A stretch of 64,000 nt of DNA from assembly GCA_017527905.1 (NCBI GenBank), contig JAFXPK010000033.1, positions 1 to 64,000 of the forward strand, read 5' to 3'. The notes under the pieces are model-generated. The model saw nothing but the letters and a program-made list of their open reading frames with translations, had not been told where the DNA came from and made no database searches. The translations under genes were made by a program, and so were the position numbers. Below, in pieces: positions 36,746 to 45,694 of this stretch; the first letter of the stretch is position 1, and the number at the start of each line of letters is the position of its first letter. This DNA is from Paludibacteraceae bacterium (GTDB lineage: Bacteria > Bacteroidota > Bacteroidia > Bacteroidales > Paludibacteraceae).

Positions 36746-37486
36746 ATGGATTTAAAGGAACAAATTAATATGGAGAGGATCCCCCAGCACGTGGCCATCA
36801 TCATGGATGGTAACGGCTGTTGGGCGAAATCGAAAGGATTGGATAGGATTTTCGGGCACCGCGAGGGTGTGGATTCTGTGGATAAAGTGATGGAGGCAGC
36901 TTCCGACCTGGGAGTGAAATACATCACTTTGTATGCTTTTTCCACCGAGAATTGGAACCGTCCGGAGCAGGAGGTGAACGCCTTGATGGAAATCCTCTCC
37001 CAAGCGCTGAAGAAATATATCGAGAAGATTTCCAAGAATAATGTCAGGCTGATGGTTGTCGGCGACAAAAGCCGGCTGTCGCAGCTGACGCTTTCGAACC
37101 TGAGCGAGGCGGAGAAGATGACGGAGATGAATACCGGTCTGACCATGATACTCGCCATCAGCTATTCTTCCCGGTGGGAAATCGTCGAGGCCGCGAAGCG
37201 CATCGCTTCGGAGGTGAAGGCTGGATCCTTGAACGTCGACCAGATCGACGAAAAGGTTTTCTCCGACCATCTCGCCACGGCGGGCATACCGGATCCCGAC
37301 TTGCTTATCAGAACCAGCGGTGAACTTCGCATCAGCAACTTCCTGATGTGGCAGTTGTCCTATTCCGAACTCTATTTCACCCCTGTCAGTTGGCCGGAAT
37401 TCAAGAAGGAACAGTTTTTTGAGGCAATCATCGATTACCAAAAGCGTGAGAGACGTTTTGGTAAAACAAGTGAACAATTGTCGTAG
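36746..37486 (+). CDS. uppS: Isoprenyl transferase (undecaprenyl diphosphate synthase) with Arg-to-Cys change
   Basis: A 246-residue cis-prenyltransferase that builds the C55 lipid carrier for peptidoglycan and O-antigen. It has HVAIIMDGNGCWAKSKG, FGHREG, the LYAFSTENWNRP block and the DLLIRTSGELRISNFLMWQ block near the C-terminus. The catalytic Asp (DGNG) is present. The next conserved residue, Arg in the usual GNGRWAK, is Cys25 here (TGT, 36818-36820). In E. coli the corresponding Arg lies at the diphosphate site. The gene is the second in the envelope operon and is followed by bamA after 17 bases. Confidence 0.93.
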   Translation: MDLKEQINMERIPQHVAIIMDGNGCWAKSKGLDRIFGHREGVDSVDKVMEAASDLGVKYITLYAFSTENWNRPEQEVNALMEILSQALKKYIEKISKNNVRLMVVGDKSRLSQLTLSNLSEAEKMTEMNTGLTMILAISYSSRWEIVEAAKRIASEVKAGSLNVDQIDEKVFSDHLATAGIPDPDLLIRTSGELRISNFLMWQLSYSELYFTPVSWPEFKKEQFFEAIIDYQKRERRFGKTSEQLS

Positions 37487-37503
37487 CATATTAGAGTATT
37501 AGA

Positions 37504-40185
37504 ATGAGAAATTATTTATACATCTGCATTTTTTCCCTCCTCCCGTTATTTGCCTCTGCGACAGTCCGGGGTGTTCGTGTGGAGATGAATGAAGATAGTA
37601 TTCGTCAGGTTGAAGTAATAGATTCCGCTGCCGTCGGGGCAGAGGAGCCGATGATCTCGTATTCGACGACCGCAAAGGAGTATGTCATCGAGGATATCGA
37701 AGTGACGGGCGCAGGCAGTTATGACAAAAAGGTCCTCATCGGTTATTCAAGGCTCAGGGTGGGCGATAAAATCAAGGTGCCTGGAGAACAGATTACGAAG
37801 GCGGTGAAACGCTTTTGGAAGCAGGGTCTCTTCTCTGACGCTAAAATCTATGCGGAGAAGATATCCGGAGATAAGGTTTGGCTGAAAATCGAGCTGGAGC
37901 AAAGGGACCGCATCTCGGAAATCAATGTCACAGGTGTCAAGGAGAAGAAAAAAGAGGATATCCTTGGCGCAATCGAGCTGAAGAAGAACGGTATCGTGAC
38001 GCCGAACTTGTTGGCTCGTACGAGGGAAGCCATCAGGAAACACTTGAGCGGAGATGGCTACCGTAACGCGGAGGTGGAGATCAGCACAAGGGATGACCAG
38101 AACAAAAAGGGCTTCGTGGTCGTCAACATCAATATAGACAGACGTGACAAGGTGAAGGTGCACCGCATCTATATGTCGGGCTTGAATCAGATGAAGGAGT
38201 CGAAGGTGAAGCGTGGCATGAAGAAGACCAAGGAGAGGAAACTGGTCAACTTCTTCAAATCGAAGAAATTCATCGATGCGGAGTATGCGAACGACAAAGG
38301 ATTGGCGATCGAGAAGTTCAACGAGTTCGGATTCAGGGATGCTCGTCTGATCAGTGATAGCGTGGTCGAATACAAGGAAAACCGCGTGGATGTCTACATG
38401 ACCTTCGACGAAGGCAAGAAATACTATTTCCGCAACATCAATTGGGTGGGAAACACCATCTATTCGAGCAGCGTATTGTCTACAGCCTTGGGAATAAAGA
38501 AAGGAGATGTATATAACCAAAAACTGTTGAACGACAGATTGATGGGTGACGAGGACGCTATGTCTAACCTCTACTTGGACAATGGTTACCTCTTCTTCAA
38601 CGTGGATCCTGTGGAGACGAAAGTGGAAGGTGACTCTATCGATTTGGAGATGCGCATCTATGAGGGCCAGCAGGCGGTCATCAACAATGTGGTCATCAAA
38701 GGCAATACCGAGATTTACGAGAATGTGATTCGCCGCGAGTTGCGTACGAAGCCAGGCGAGCTCTTCAGCAAGACGAACTTGCAACGTTCCGCGCGTGAGT
38801 TGGCCGCGACGGGCCACTTCAATCCGGAGAAGATGGACATCCGTCCTGAACCTAATCCTGAGAATGGTACGGTGGATATCGTATACAACTTGGAACAGAA
38901 AAATAATAACCAGGTGGAGCTCTCCTTTGGTTATGGCCAGACGGGTGTGACGGGAACGGTCGGACTGAGGTTCACCAACTTCTCCATCAAGAATATCTTC
39001 AACAAGGATGCATACCGTCCGTTGCCTCAAGGTGATGCGCAGAATCTCTCCATCTCCTTCTCTACCAACGCACAGTATTACACCTCCGCCAGCATAGGCT
39101 TCACGGAGCCTTGGTTGGGAGGAAAGAGCCCTACATCTTTCTCCACCTCCCTGTATTGGTCTAGACAGTCGGGCGTGAACAGCCGTTTCTTCAATGACCA
39201 TTATTCCACATTGTATGACATGGATAACAACTCCACATATGCGAGTGCGGTGGATCCGGACAAACGTATCGTGACGCTCGGAGGGTCCGTCGGTATCGGT
39301 AAACGTATGGATTGGCCGGACGATTATTTCTCCATGTATTGGGAACTTTCATACCGTCACTATTCGTTGACGAACTGGGAACTTTTGGAGATGACGGATG
39401 GTACTGCCAATAATTTGAGCATCTCCACTACATGGAGCCGTAACTCATTGGATAATCCGTATTACACGAGAAAAGGATCGAAAATCTCTTTGATGGCTCA
39501 ACTCACGCCTCCATATTCGTTGTTTAAGGATAATTCCAGGATCCACTCGCAGGTGGACCGCTATCATGCGGGTAACGCCAACGAGGATTACAGGGGATTG
39601 GCGGAGGATGAATTCCAGGAAATGATGCAGGATCTCTATAGGTGGGTCGAGTATTGGAAAACGGAGTTTAAGGCACAGACGTTCACTCCGATTTCATCTA
39701 ACCAGAAATTGGTCTTGATGACTCGCGCCGAGTACGGATTCCTGGGCTACTATGATTCATACCGCCGTTCTCCGTTCGAGCGTTACTCCGTGGGTGGAGA
39801 TGGTATGACCGGAACAAGCTATACGTACGCCACAACCGCCATCAAGGTGCGTGGATACGATAATGGGTCGTTGACGCCGAAGGATCCTTACAGTAGGAAA
39901 AGTGCGGGAAACATCTATTCTAGATTGTCCATGGAGTTGCGCTATCCATTGATGTTGGAGACCGCAACCACCGTCTATGTGCTGGCTTTCGCGGATGCCG
40001 GAAATGCTTGGCGTGATTTCTCCGACTTCAATCCGTTCAATCTGAAGCGTTCCGCCGGACTTGGCGCGCGCATCATCCTGCCGATGATTGGATTGATCGG
40101 TTTTGACTGGGGTTATGGATTCGACTTGTCGAAGGGAATGGGAGGCGGAAGCAATTTCCACTTCGTGATCGGACAAGAGTTTTAG
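37504..40185 (+). CDS. bamA: Outer membrane assembly protein BamA (Omp85)
   Basis: An 893-residue protein with a signal peptide (FSLLPLFASA). About 350 residues of five POTRA domains follow the N-terminal region (starting near YVIEDIEVTGAGSYDKKVL) and precede a 16-strand barrel ending in terminal Phe (VIGQEF). The barrel carries the family loop features (RRSPFERYSVGGDGMTG, where the usual VRGF-like motif is KVRGYDN). BamA inserts outer membrane proteins and is essential. It sits between uppS and the OmpH chaperones, the standard order in Bacteroidetes. Stop codon TAG. Confidence 0.95.
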   Translation: MRNYLYICIFSLLPLFASATVRGVRVEMNEDSIRQVEVIDSAAVGAEEPMISYSTTAKEYVIEDIEVTGAGSYDKKVLIGYSRLRVGDKIKVPGEQITKAVKRFWKQGLFSDAKIYAEKISGDKVWLKIELEQRDRISEINVTGVKEKKKEDILGAIELKKNGIVTPNLLARTREAIRKHLSGDGYRNAEVEISTRDDQNKKGFVVVNINIDRRDKVKVHRIYMSGLNQMKESKVKRGMKKTKERKLVNFFKSKKFIDAEYANDKGLAIEKFNEFGFRDARLISDSVVEYKENRVDVYMTFDEGKKYYFRNINWVGNTIYSSSVLSTALGIKKGDVYNQKLLNDRLMGDEDAMSNLYLDNGYLFFNVDPVETKVEGDSIDLEMRIYEGQQAVINNVVIKGNTEIYENVIRRELRTKPGELFSKTNLQRSARELAATGHFNPEKMDIRPEPNPENGTVDIVYNLEQKNNNQVELSFGYGQTGVTGTVGLRFTNFSIKNIFNKDAYRPLPQGDAQNLSISFSTNAQYYTSASIGFTEPWLGGKSPTSFSTSLYWSRQSGVNSRFFNDHYSTLYDMDNNSTYASAVDPDKRIVTLGGSVGIGKRMDWPDDYFSMYWELSYRHYSLTNWELLEMTDGTANNLSISTTWSRNSLDNPYYTRKGSKISLMAQLTPPYSLFKDNSRIHSQVDRYHAGNANEDYRGLAEDEFQEMMQDLYRWVEYWKTEFKAQTFTPISSNQKLVLMTRAEYGFLGYYDSYRRSPFERYSVGGDGMTGTSYTYATTAIKVRGYDNGSLTPKDPYSRKSAGNIYSRLSMELRYPLMLETATTVYVLAFADAGNAWRDFSDFNPFNLKRSAGLGARIILPMIGLIGFDWGYGFDLSKGMGGGSNFHFVIGQEF

Positions 40186-40222
40186 TTTCTGATTATATAA
40201 TTGTTATTAATAAATGACGAGT

Positions 40223-40735
40223 ATGAAAAAACTGATTATGACAATGTTGGCGGTCGGTGCATTCTGTTGCGCTTCCGCTCAGAAAGTGGCTGTGCTTGAC
40301 ATGGAGTATATCTTGAAGAATATCCCTATGTATGAATCCGCGAACGAGCAATTGAAGCAAGTTTCCGAGAAGTGGCAGAAAGAGGTGGAGGCTAAGAACG
40401 AGGAAGCTAAGGTATTGTACAAGAACTATCAGACAGAGGTCGTATTCCTTTCTGACGAGATGAAGGTGAAGAAGGAGAATGAGATCGTTGCCAAGGAGAA
40501 AGAGGCTAACGAAATGAAACGCAAGTATTTCGGCCCTCAGGGCGAGTTCTTCAAGAAGAGAGAGAGCTTGATGAAACCGATTCAAGACGAGGTATACGTC
40601 GCGGTGAAGGATGTGGCTGACACCAAAGGTTACACGGTCGTTTTGGATAAGGCGAGCAGCTCCAACCTCATCTACTTCTCTGTGAAGGCCGATATCAGTG
40701 ATGAAGTGTTGACGAAGTTGGGATATTCGAAATAA
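40223..40735 (+). CDS. OmpH/Skp-like periplasmic chaperone 1
   Basis: A 170-residue protein with a signal peptide (MKKLIMTMLAVGAFCCASAQ) and a mature start (KVAVLDMEYILKNIPMY) typical of OmpH. The middle is a long charged coiled coil, and the C-terminus is GYTVVLDKASSSNLIYFS. Skp-like trimers hold unfolded outer membrane proteins before BamA. The ATG at 40214 is nine bases upstream and equally possible. Another OmpH gene follows 50 bases later. Confidence 0.9.
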   Translation: MKKLIMTMLAVGAFCCASAQKVAVLDMEYILKNIPMYESANEQLKQVSEKWQKEVEAKNEEAKVLYKNYQTEVVFLSDEMKVKKENEIVAKEKEANEMKRKYFGPQGEFFKKRESLMKPIQDEVYVAVKDVADTKGYTVVLDKASSSNLIYFSVKADISDEVLTKLGYSK

Positions 40736-40785
40736 TTCGTAACTTCGCACGCTGAAATTTTAGAAAAATCTTTAATGTAAATATT

Positions 40786-41292
40786 ATGTATAAAAAATTA
40801 ATCGCTTTGTTATTCTTGGCTATGCCTGCTTTCGGTATGGCTCAAAACACTCAGATCAAATTGGGTTATTTGGATGTTCAAACCTTGTTCCTTGCGATGC
40901 CGGACGTGCCGCAGATTGAGGCTGCCTTGAAGGATCTCGCAACACAACACGAGGGTGAGATTAAGAGAATGGAGGATGAGTATACCCGTAAATTGACAGA
41001 GTACAAAGAGGGTGAGGCAAAGTGGGATGACGCCATCAAGAAGAACCGTATGGAGGAGATCCAAATGCTTCAGATGAAGGTTCAACAATACTATCAGTCG
41101 GCTCAGACTCTCTTGCAACAGAAGCAAGAGGAGTTGCAGGCTCCAATCCGCGAGAAGATGCGTAAGGCAATCGAGGAGGTTGGCGCAGAGAACGGGTTCC
41201 TTTATATCTATGATTTGAACACGTTGCTTTACAAGTCTGCAGACGCTATCGACGTTACTCCGTTGCTCAAGAAAAAATTGGGTATCAAGTAA
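40786..41292 (+). CDS. OmpH/Skp-like periplasmic chaperone 2
   Basis: A 168-residue paralogue of the preceding gene, with a signal peptide (LLFLAMPAFGMAQ), mature start IKLGYLDVQTLFLAMPDV, a coiled-coil middle and the C-terminal FLYIYDLNTLLYKS. Two tandem ompH genes after bamA are normal in Bacteroidetes. A strong hairpin separates it from murI. Confidence 0.9.
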   Translation: MYKKLIALLFLAMPAFGMAQNTQIKLGYLDVQTLFLAMPDVPQIEAALKDLATQHEGEIKRMEDEYTRKLTEYKEGEAKWDDAIKKNRMEEIQMLQMKVQQYYQSAQTLLQQKQEELQAPIREKMRKAIEEVGAENGFLYIYDLNTLLYKSADAIDVTPLLKKKLGIK

Positions 41293-41311
41293 TTGTGAAT
41301 TTTGACAATAG

Positions 41312-41342
41312 AAAAGAGGACAGATTGTCCTCTTTTTTTTTC
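41312..41342 (+). terminator. Terminator between ompH2 and murI
   Basis: AGAGGACA (41315-41322) and TGTCCTCT (41326-41333) pair around GAT, followed by eight T. It probably lowers read-through into murI. Confidence 0.88.
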
Positions 41343-41357
41343 TAAAAAATTGTTCCC

Positions 41358-42197
41358 ATGGCTCTGTTCCCTAATCAGTCTGGTCCGATTGGTGTTTTTG
41401 ACTCCGGATATGGTGGTTTGACCATCTTGTCGGAGATCCGTAAGCGTTTGCCTGGATATGATTATCTCTATTTGGGCGATAATGCGCGTACACCGTATGG
41501 TACACGCTCCTTCGATGTCGTGTACGAGTTTACCCGCCAATGTGTCGAGAAGCTATTTGAGTTGGGTTGCCCGCTTGTCATCTTGGGCTGTAACACGGCT
41601 TCGGCTAAGGCGCTGAAGTCCATCCAGATGTATGATTTGCCGAAATGGAACCCAGACCGTCGTGTGTTGGGTGTCATCCGCCCTACTATCGAGCAGATTG
41701 GTGAATATACCCAAACGAAGCATGTCGGCCTCTTCGCCACCATAGGAACGGTGCAGTCGGAATCGTACCCAATCGAGATACATAAGCTCTTCCCGGAGAT
41801 TGTCATCTCTTCCGTGGCTTGCCCGCTTTGGGTGCCGCTGGTGGAGAACTCGGAATACGACTCGGACGGTGCGGATTATTTCGTGAAGAAATATGTGGAT
41901 CAGTTGCTGGCGAAGGATGACCAGATCGATACGGTCATCTTGGGGTGCACGCATTACCCTTTGTTGTTGCCTAAGATCAGGAAATATTTGCCTGCCCATA
42001 TCCGCATCATCTCGCAGGGCGCGATTGTCGCCTCCAGTTTGGAGGATTACCTCCGCCGCCATGTCTCCATGGAGAAACTGCTGACGAAGGGAGGCTCCTG
42101 CCAGTTCTTCACGACGGAGTCGGAGGAGAAGTTCAAGAAGTCCGCTTCCGTGTTCCTGTCGGAAGAGATTTCAGTACGTCACACGCAGCTTGATTAG
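41358..42197 (+). CDS. murI: Glutamate racemase
   Basis: A 279-residue racemase making D-glutamate for peptidoglycan. It has GVFDSGYGGLTILSEI, the YLGDNARTPYG loop, the first catalytic Cys in LGCNTASAKAL and the second in LGCTHYPLLLPKI. The T-A-T-A part of the first motif is TASA here, a mild change. It is the last gene of the envelope operon, behind a terminator, and converges on the hybrid regulator gene with a 34-base gap. Stop codon TAG. Confidence 0.95.
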   Translation: MALFPNQSGPIGVFDSGYGGLTILSEIRKRLPGYDYLYLGDNARTPYGTRSFDVVYEFTRQCVEKLFELGCPLVILGCNTASAKALKSIQMYDLPKWNPDRRVLGVIRPTIEQIGEYTQTKHVGLFATIGTVQSESYPIEIHKLFPEIVISSVACPLWVPLVENSEYDSDGADYFVKKYVDQLLAKDDQIDTVILGCTHYPLLLPKIRKYLPAHIRIISQGAIVASSLEDYLRRHVSMEKLLTKGGSCQFFTTESEEKFKKSASVFLSEEISVRHTQLD

Positions 42198-42231
42198 TCG
42201 CCAGATAGGGGCGTTGCGTGCGTCTGGGAGG

Positions 42232-45200
42232 TTAATTCACTTGGGAAGGAAGGATTCCGAACTGGTCCTTGAATTTCTTCGAGAAGTAGGATGGGTCGCT
42301 GAACCCTACTTCGTAGGCTATCTCCGAAATGTTTTTGCCGTCGTTATGGTCTTGCAACAGTTGAAGGGCTTTGTTGAGCCTGTATTCCATCAGCCATTCC
42401 ATAGGTGTCTTGCCTGTCAATGCCTTGATTTTCCTGTTCATGGTAGGTTTACTAACCATGAGCGCGGAGGCGAGTGACTCAGGCGAGGTCTCGCTATCCT
42501 GGTATTTGTCCCTGACCGCTTCGACGAAGGATTGCAGGAACGGGTGGATGGTTTCTCCCTGTTGGTCGTTGTCCATCGCGTTCTTCACTTTGCTTGTCAT
42601 GGTCCGTTGCAGAATCACTTTTTGCTGTTCTTGTTTGATTTTCAGTATATTATTTAGCTTTAACAACAACTCGAGTTGGTTGAATGGTTTGGCCATGAAA
42701 TCCACAGCCCCGTAGATCAGACCCAATAGACGGTCTGTCTCCTCGTTCTTGTCGGAGACGAAAAGGATAGGGATATGTTTCAGACTATCAGAGGAGGGCA
42801 GTTTGTTCGTCTCGCCTTTCATGGAGTTCTCCATGTCGCACATGATGATGTCTGGGGCCAACATTTCTATCGATTCGATCGCCTCGTTCCAATTAGAGGC
42901 TTCCTTCATGTGGATATAGTTGCTCAGCATGTTCTTGATCACCTTTTTTGTCTCGGGGTCCATGCCTATCAGTAGCAGCAGGTTGTCGTTCAGCAGTGTC
43001 TTGTCGATTACCAGTTCGACGATCTCCTCCGTGGTGGTCTCCTCTGTGATGGAGGGACTCTCGCCTAGTACGGTGAACAGCGGGTTGTGCAGGTCGTGGG
43101 TAAGGGCATGGATCAGTTTCTGCCGTTCGCGTCTTGTCTCTTCCAAGATGGCTGTCTGCTCGTCTATTTCGTCCTTCAGCAATGCTTTTTCTTTCTTCAG
43201 ACGTATGATTTTCTTGTGCAGGGGGATGAATAGGAGCGAGCCGGCGATCAGCAGTAGGATGGTGCGGAACCACCAGGTGCTCCACCATGGCGGGAGGACG
43301 ATTATCGTCAGTTCAATGTGTTTCAGGGGTTTCCCCGCGTTCGATCGGAAGGCCTCCACCTCTAGCGTGTAATGGCCGGTCGGTATGTAGTTGAAGGATA
43401 TGATCCTTTTTTCGCCTGCGGGAGTCCAGGTGTCCGTCAACCCCTTCAGTCTATAGCGGAGGGTGGCTTTCTCCCTGTAGGAGTGATCGACGAGGTCCAC
43501 GTGTAGGTCCACATCCGTCATGCCGTATTTTAGTTCCAGCGCTTTCAAATCGGAGAGGTCTCCTTCTTTTATCAGAGGGTTGTCCCTGCTGATTTTCTCT
43601 TTCGAGACATATAGTTCCGCGAAGGAAAGATGTTGGATGAGCGTGTCCGGTGCGATATTTTTAGGGTCAAAGGAGTAGAATCCTTCCGCTGTGCCGAAGT
43701 ATAGCCGTCCGTTGGAATCCTTGTAGCTTGATTTGTAGTAGAACAGGTCTGGGTAGTTGCCCGGAAGCCTCGAATATGTTTTGTGTTGATAGTCGAAGGA
43801 GAAGATGCCGTTGGCGGAGGCGACCCAGAAGTTGCCGTTGTCGTCCCTTCGGATGATTCGGTACGAGTCTTTCGGCATGAAGGAGAGGGTGTCTATCGCA
43901 AGGCCGTCGGCCGAGAACCGCAGGATGCCGTGGTTGGAGAGAACGAAGAGGTTCCCCTCCTCATCGCAGTCTGCGTCAGCCACAGCGAACGGGTTGTGTG
44001 ATTTCGCTGCGTAGATTTCGGGGTGGACGACGTGTGGGGTTGTTCCGTCGAATAGCCACAACAGGTTGGTGGAGATGATCCAGCACGATTTCCCTGAAGC
44101 GCTCATCACACGGGCGGTCCATTTGCTTTCCGAGCCAGGGTTGTCCGTGTCTTTCAGGAGTATTCTCCGCCATGGTTCGTTGTCGCGTTTGAGGTATGGG
44201 TCGTCGTTCGCGGAGCAGGCCCATATGGTGTTGTCTGCTGTCTCGCAGACGTGGAAGAAGATCTTTGTCGGGTTGAAGTCTGGCTTGTAGCTGACGGGAG
44301 CGGATGTGCCGGATGATGAGAGGAGGTATAGTCCGCCTCCCCATGTGGAGACATAGATGCCTTCGTGGGTGGTATTGACGCCTAATACGTTGTCGCAGGG
44401 CAGATGGTACTGCTTGATTTCCCTGAAGTCGGGCGAGACGGAGTAGACACCGTTGCCGTCCGAACCGACCAAGATGTTACCGTGTCCGTCCTCCGTGAAG
44501 GAGGTGCAGGCGGAGTGGGGGAACCCATAGTCCTTCGAGTATAGGATGGTCGAGTGGTCGTCCATGTTGAGCGACCAGAGGCCAGAGTTTTGCGTGCCGA
44601 GCCATAGGGTGCCGTCCTCGCTTTCGATGATGGAGTATATCTTCCTCAGCCCGTCCGTGGGGGCGTTAGTCGGTACCACTTCAGTGAAGGTGGTGCCGCT
44701 CGTTATCGAGTCGGTGAACCATAGTCCGTCACCATCGGTGGCGAACCAATAGCGGCCGTTCCTTCCTCTCAACATCTTGTTGACGCTGTTGAAGGGGAGG
44801 CGGATTTCCTCCTTGATGCGGAAGGCTCCGTCTTGGCATTCCACGATCCAGAACCTATTGCTCAGGAAGGTGACGATCCATTTATTTTCCTCCATGGGGG
44901 CAATCCCCGTCACAAAACCGCAATGGTCATGTTCCTCATTGAAGGCCTTTAGGGTGTGTCCGTTCGTGTCATATATGCTCAACTGATTGATGGAGCCGAG
45001 CCAGAAGCGGTTGTCATTGTCTATGTGGAGGAAAGAGATGAAGGGGGATTGAAGCGAGTCGAACGCTTGGAACTTGGAGTTGAAACATTTATGTTGAGAA
45101 TCGTATCGGAAGACCCTTTCGTTCGTAAAGAGGTAGCGGGATCCGTCGGAAGCGCATCGCACGCCTTTTATCTGCGAATATCCCAAGGAGTCCAGCTCTG

Positions 45201-45561
45201 TGGGCATCATGTCTAGAAAATCATCGATTTTACGGTCGTATTTTTGGAATGTCCCGCTGAAGCTACCCACGTAGATGTCTCCATCCATGCAGTCCACGTA
45301 GTACAGGTCTTCCCTCTGCATGTTGGGGTACTTGTCCTTCCTGAAATGTTTGAAGAGCTTCCCGTCGAAGCGGTCCAGTCCGAAGTCGGTCCCCAACCAC
45401 AGGAATCCGGAGGAGTCTTGCGACATGGAGAAGATCAGGTTGGAGGATAGGCCATCCTCGGTGGTGAAGTGGTTGAAACGTACGTGCGCCTTCGGCCCCA
45501 TGGAAGCGTAGGAATCCATGAAGAGAATAAACATCCACAATATAAGCGCAATCTTCCTCAT
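42232..45561 (-). CDS. Hybrid two-component-type regulator lacking the kinase ATPase domain
   Basis: About 1109 residues from the ATG at 45561 (signal peptide MRKIALILWMFILFMDSY); 45591 and 45726 are further in-frame starts, but the last overlaps the esterase gene. Two-thirds is a Reg_prop beta-propeller (GLSSNLIFSMSQDSSGFLWL, then LWLGTQNSGLW), followed by a Y_Y_Y domain (YRLKGLTDTWTPAGEK) and a membrane helix near 765. An H-box (IHALTHDLHNPLF) lies near 820. A receiver domain starts only about 35 residues later (Asp in DIIMCDMEN near 906, Lys in MAKPF). An AraC-type DNA-binding domain forms the end (LNKALQLLQDHNDGKNISEI). No HATPase N, G1 or G2 boxes fit in the gap. Confidence 0.85.
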   Translation of the reverse strand: MRKIALILWMFILFMDSYASMGPKAHVRFNHFTTEDGLSSNLIFSMSQDSSGFLWLGTDFGLDRFDGKLFKHFRKDKYPNMQREDLYYVDCMDGDIYVGSFSGTFQKYDRKIDDFLDMMPTELDSLGYSQIKGVRCASDGSRYLFTNERVFRYDSQHKCFNSKFQAFDSLQSPFISFLHIDNDNRFWLGSINQLSIYDTNGHTLKAFNEEHDHCGFVTGIAPMEENKWIVTFLSNRFWIVECQDGAFRIKEEIRLPFNSVNKMLRGRNGRYWFATDGDGLWFTDSITSGTTFTEVVPTNAPTDGLRKIYSIIESEDGTLWLGTQNSGLWSLNMDDHSTILYSKDYGFPHSACTSFTEDGHGNILVGSDGNGVYSVSPDFREIKQYHLPCDNVLGVNTTHEGIYVSTWGGGLYLLSSSGTSAPVSYKPDFNPTKIFFHVCETADNTIWACSANDDPYLKRDNEPWRRILLKDTDNPGSESKWTARVMSASGKSCWIISTNLLWLFDGTTPHVVHPEIYAAKSHNPFAVADADCDEEGNLFVLSNHGILRFSADGLAIDTLSFMPKDSYRIIRRDDNGNFWVASANGIFSFDYQHKTYSRLPGNYPDLFYYKSSYKDSNGRLYFGTAEGFYSFDPKNIAPDTLIQHLSFAELYVSKEKISRDNPLIKEGDLSDLKALELKYGMTDVDLHVDLVDHSYREKATLRYRLKGLTDTWTPAGEKRIISFNYIPTGHYTLEVEAFRSNAGKPLKHIELTIIVLPPWWSTWWFRTILLLIAGSLLFIPLHKKIIRLKKEKALLKDEIDEQTAILEETRRERQKLIHALTHDLHNPLFTVLGESPSITEETTTEEIVELVIDKTLLNDNLLLLIGMDPETKKVIKNMLSNYIHMKEASNWNEAIESIEMLAPDIIMCDMENSMKGETNKLPSSDSLKHIPILFVSDKNEETDRLLGLIYGAVDFMAKPFNQLELLLKLNNILKIKQEQQKVILQRTMTSKVKNAMDNDQQGETIHPFLQSFVEAVRDKYQDSETSPESLASALMVSKPTMNRKIKALTGKTPMEWLMEYRLNKALQLLQDHNDGKNISEIAYEVGFSDPSYFSKKFKDQFGILPSQVN

Positions 45562-45694
45562 TCGCAGAAAAAAGAGAACTGCTACAAACATACTCGGAAC
45601 AGGTTTCAGGGGTCGTTCGGAGTGCGTTTGTGGCAGTTCCCAAGGTACGACAAATCTAGGTAAATCGCAATAAATGTTTAGGAATTGTATAAGG

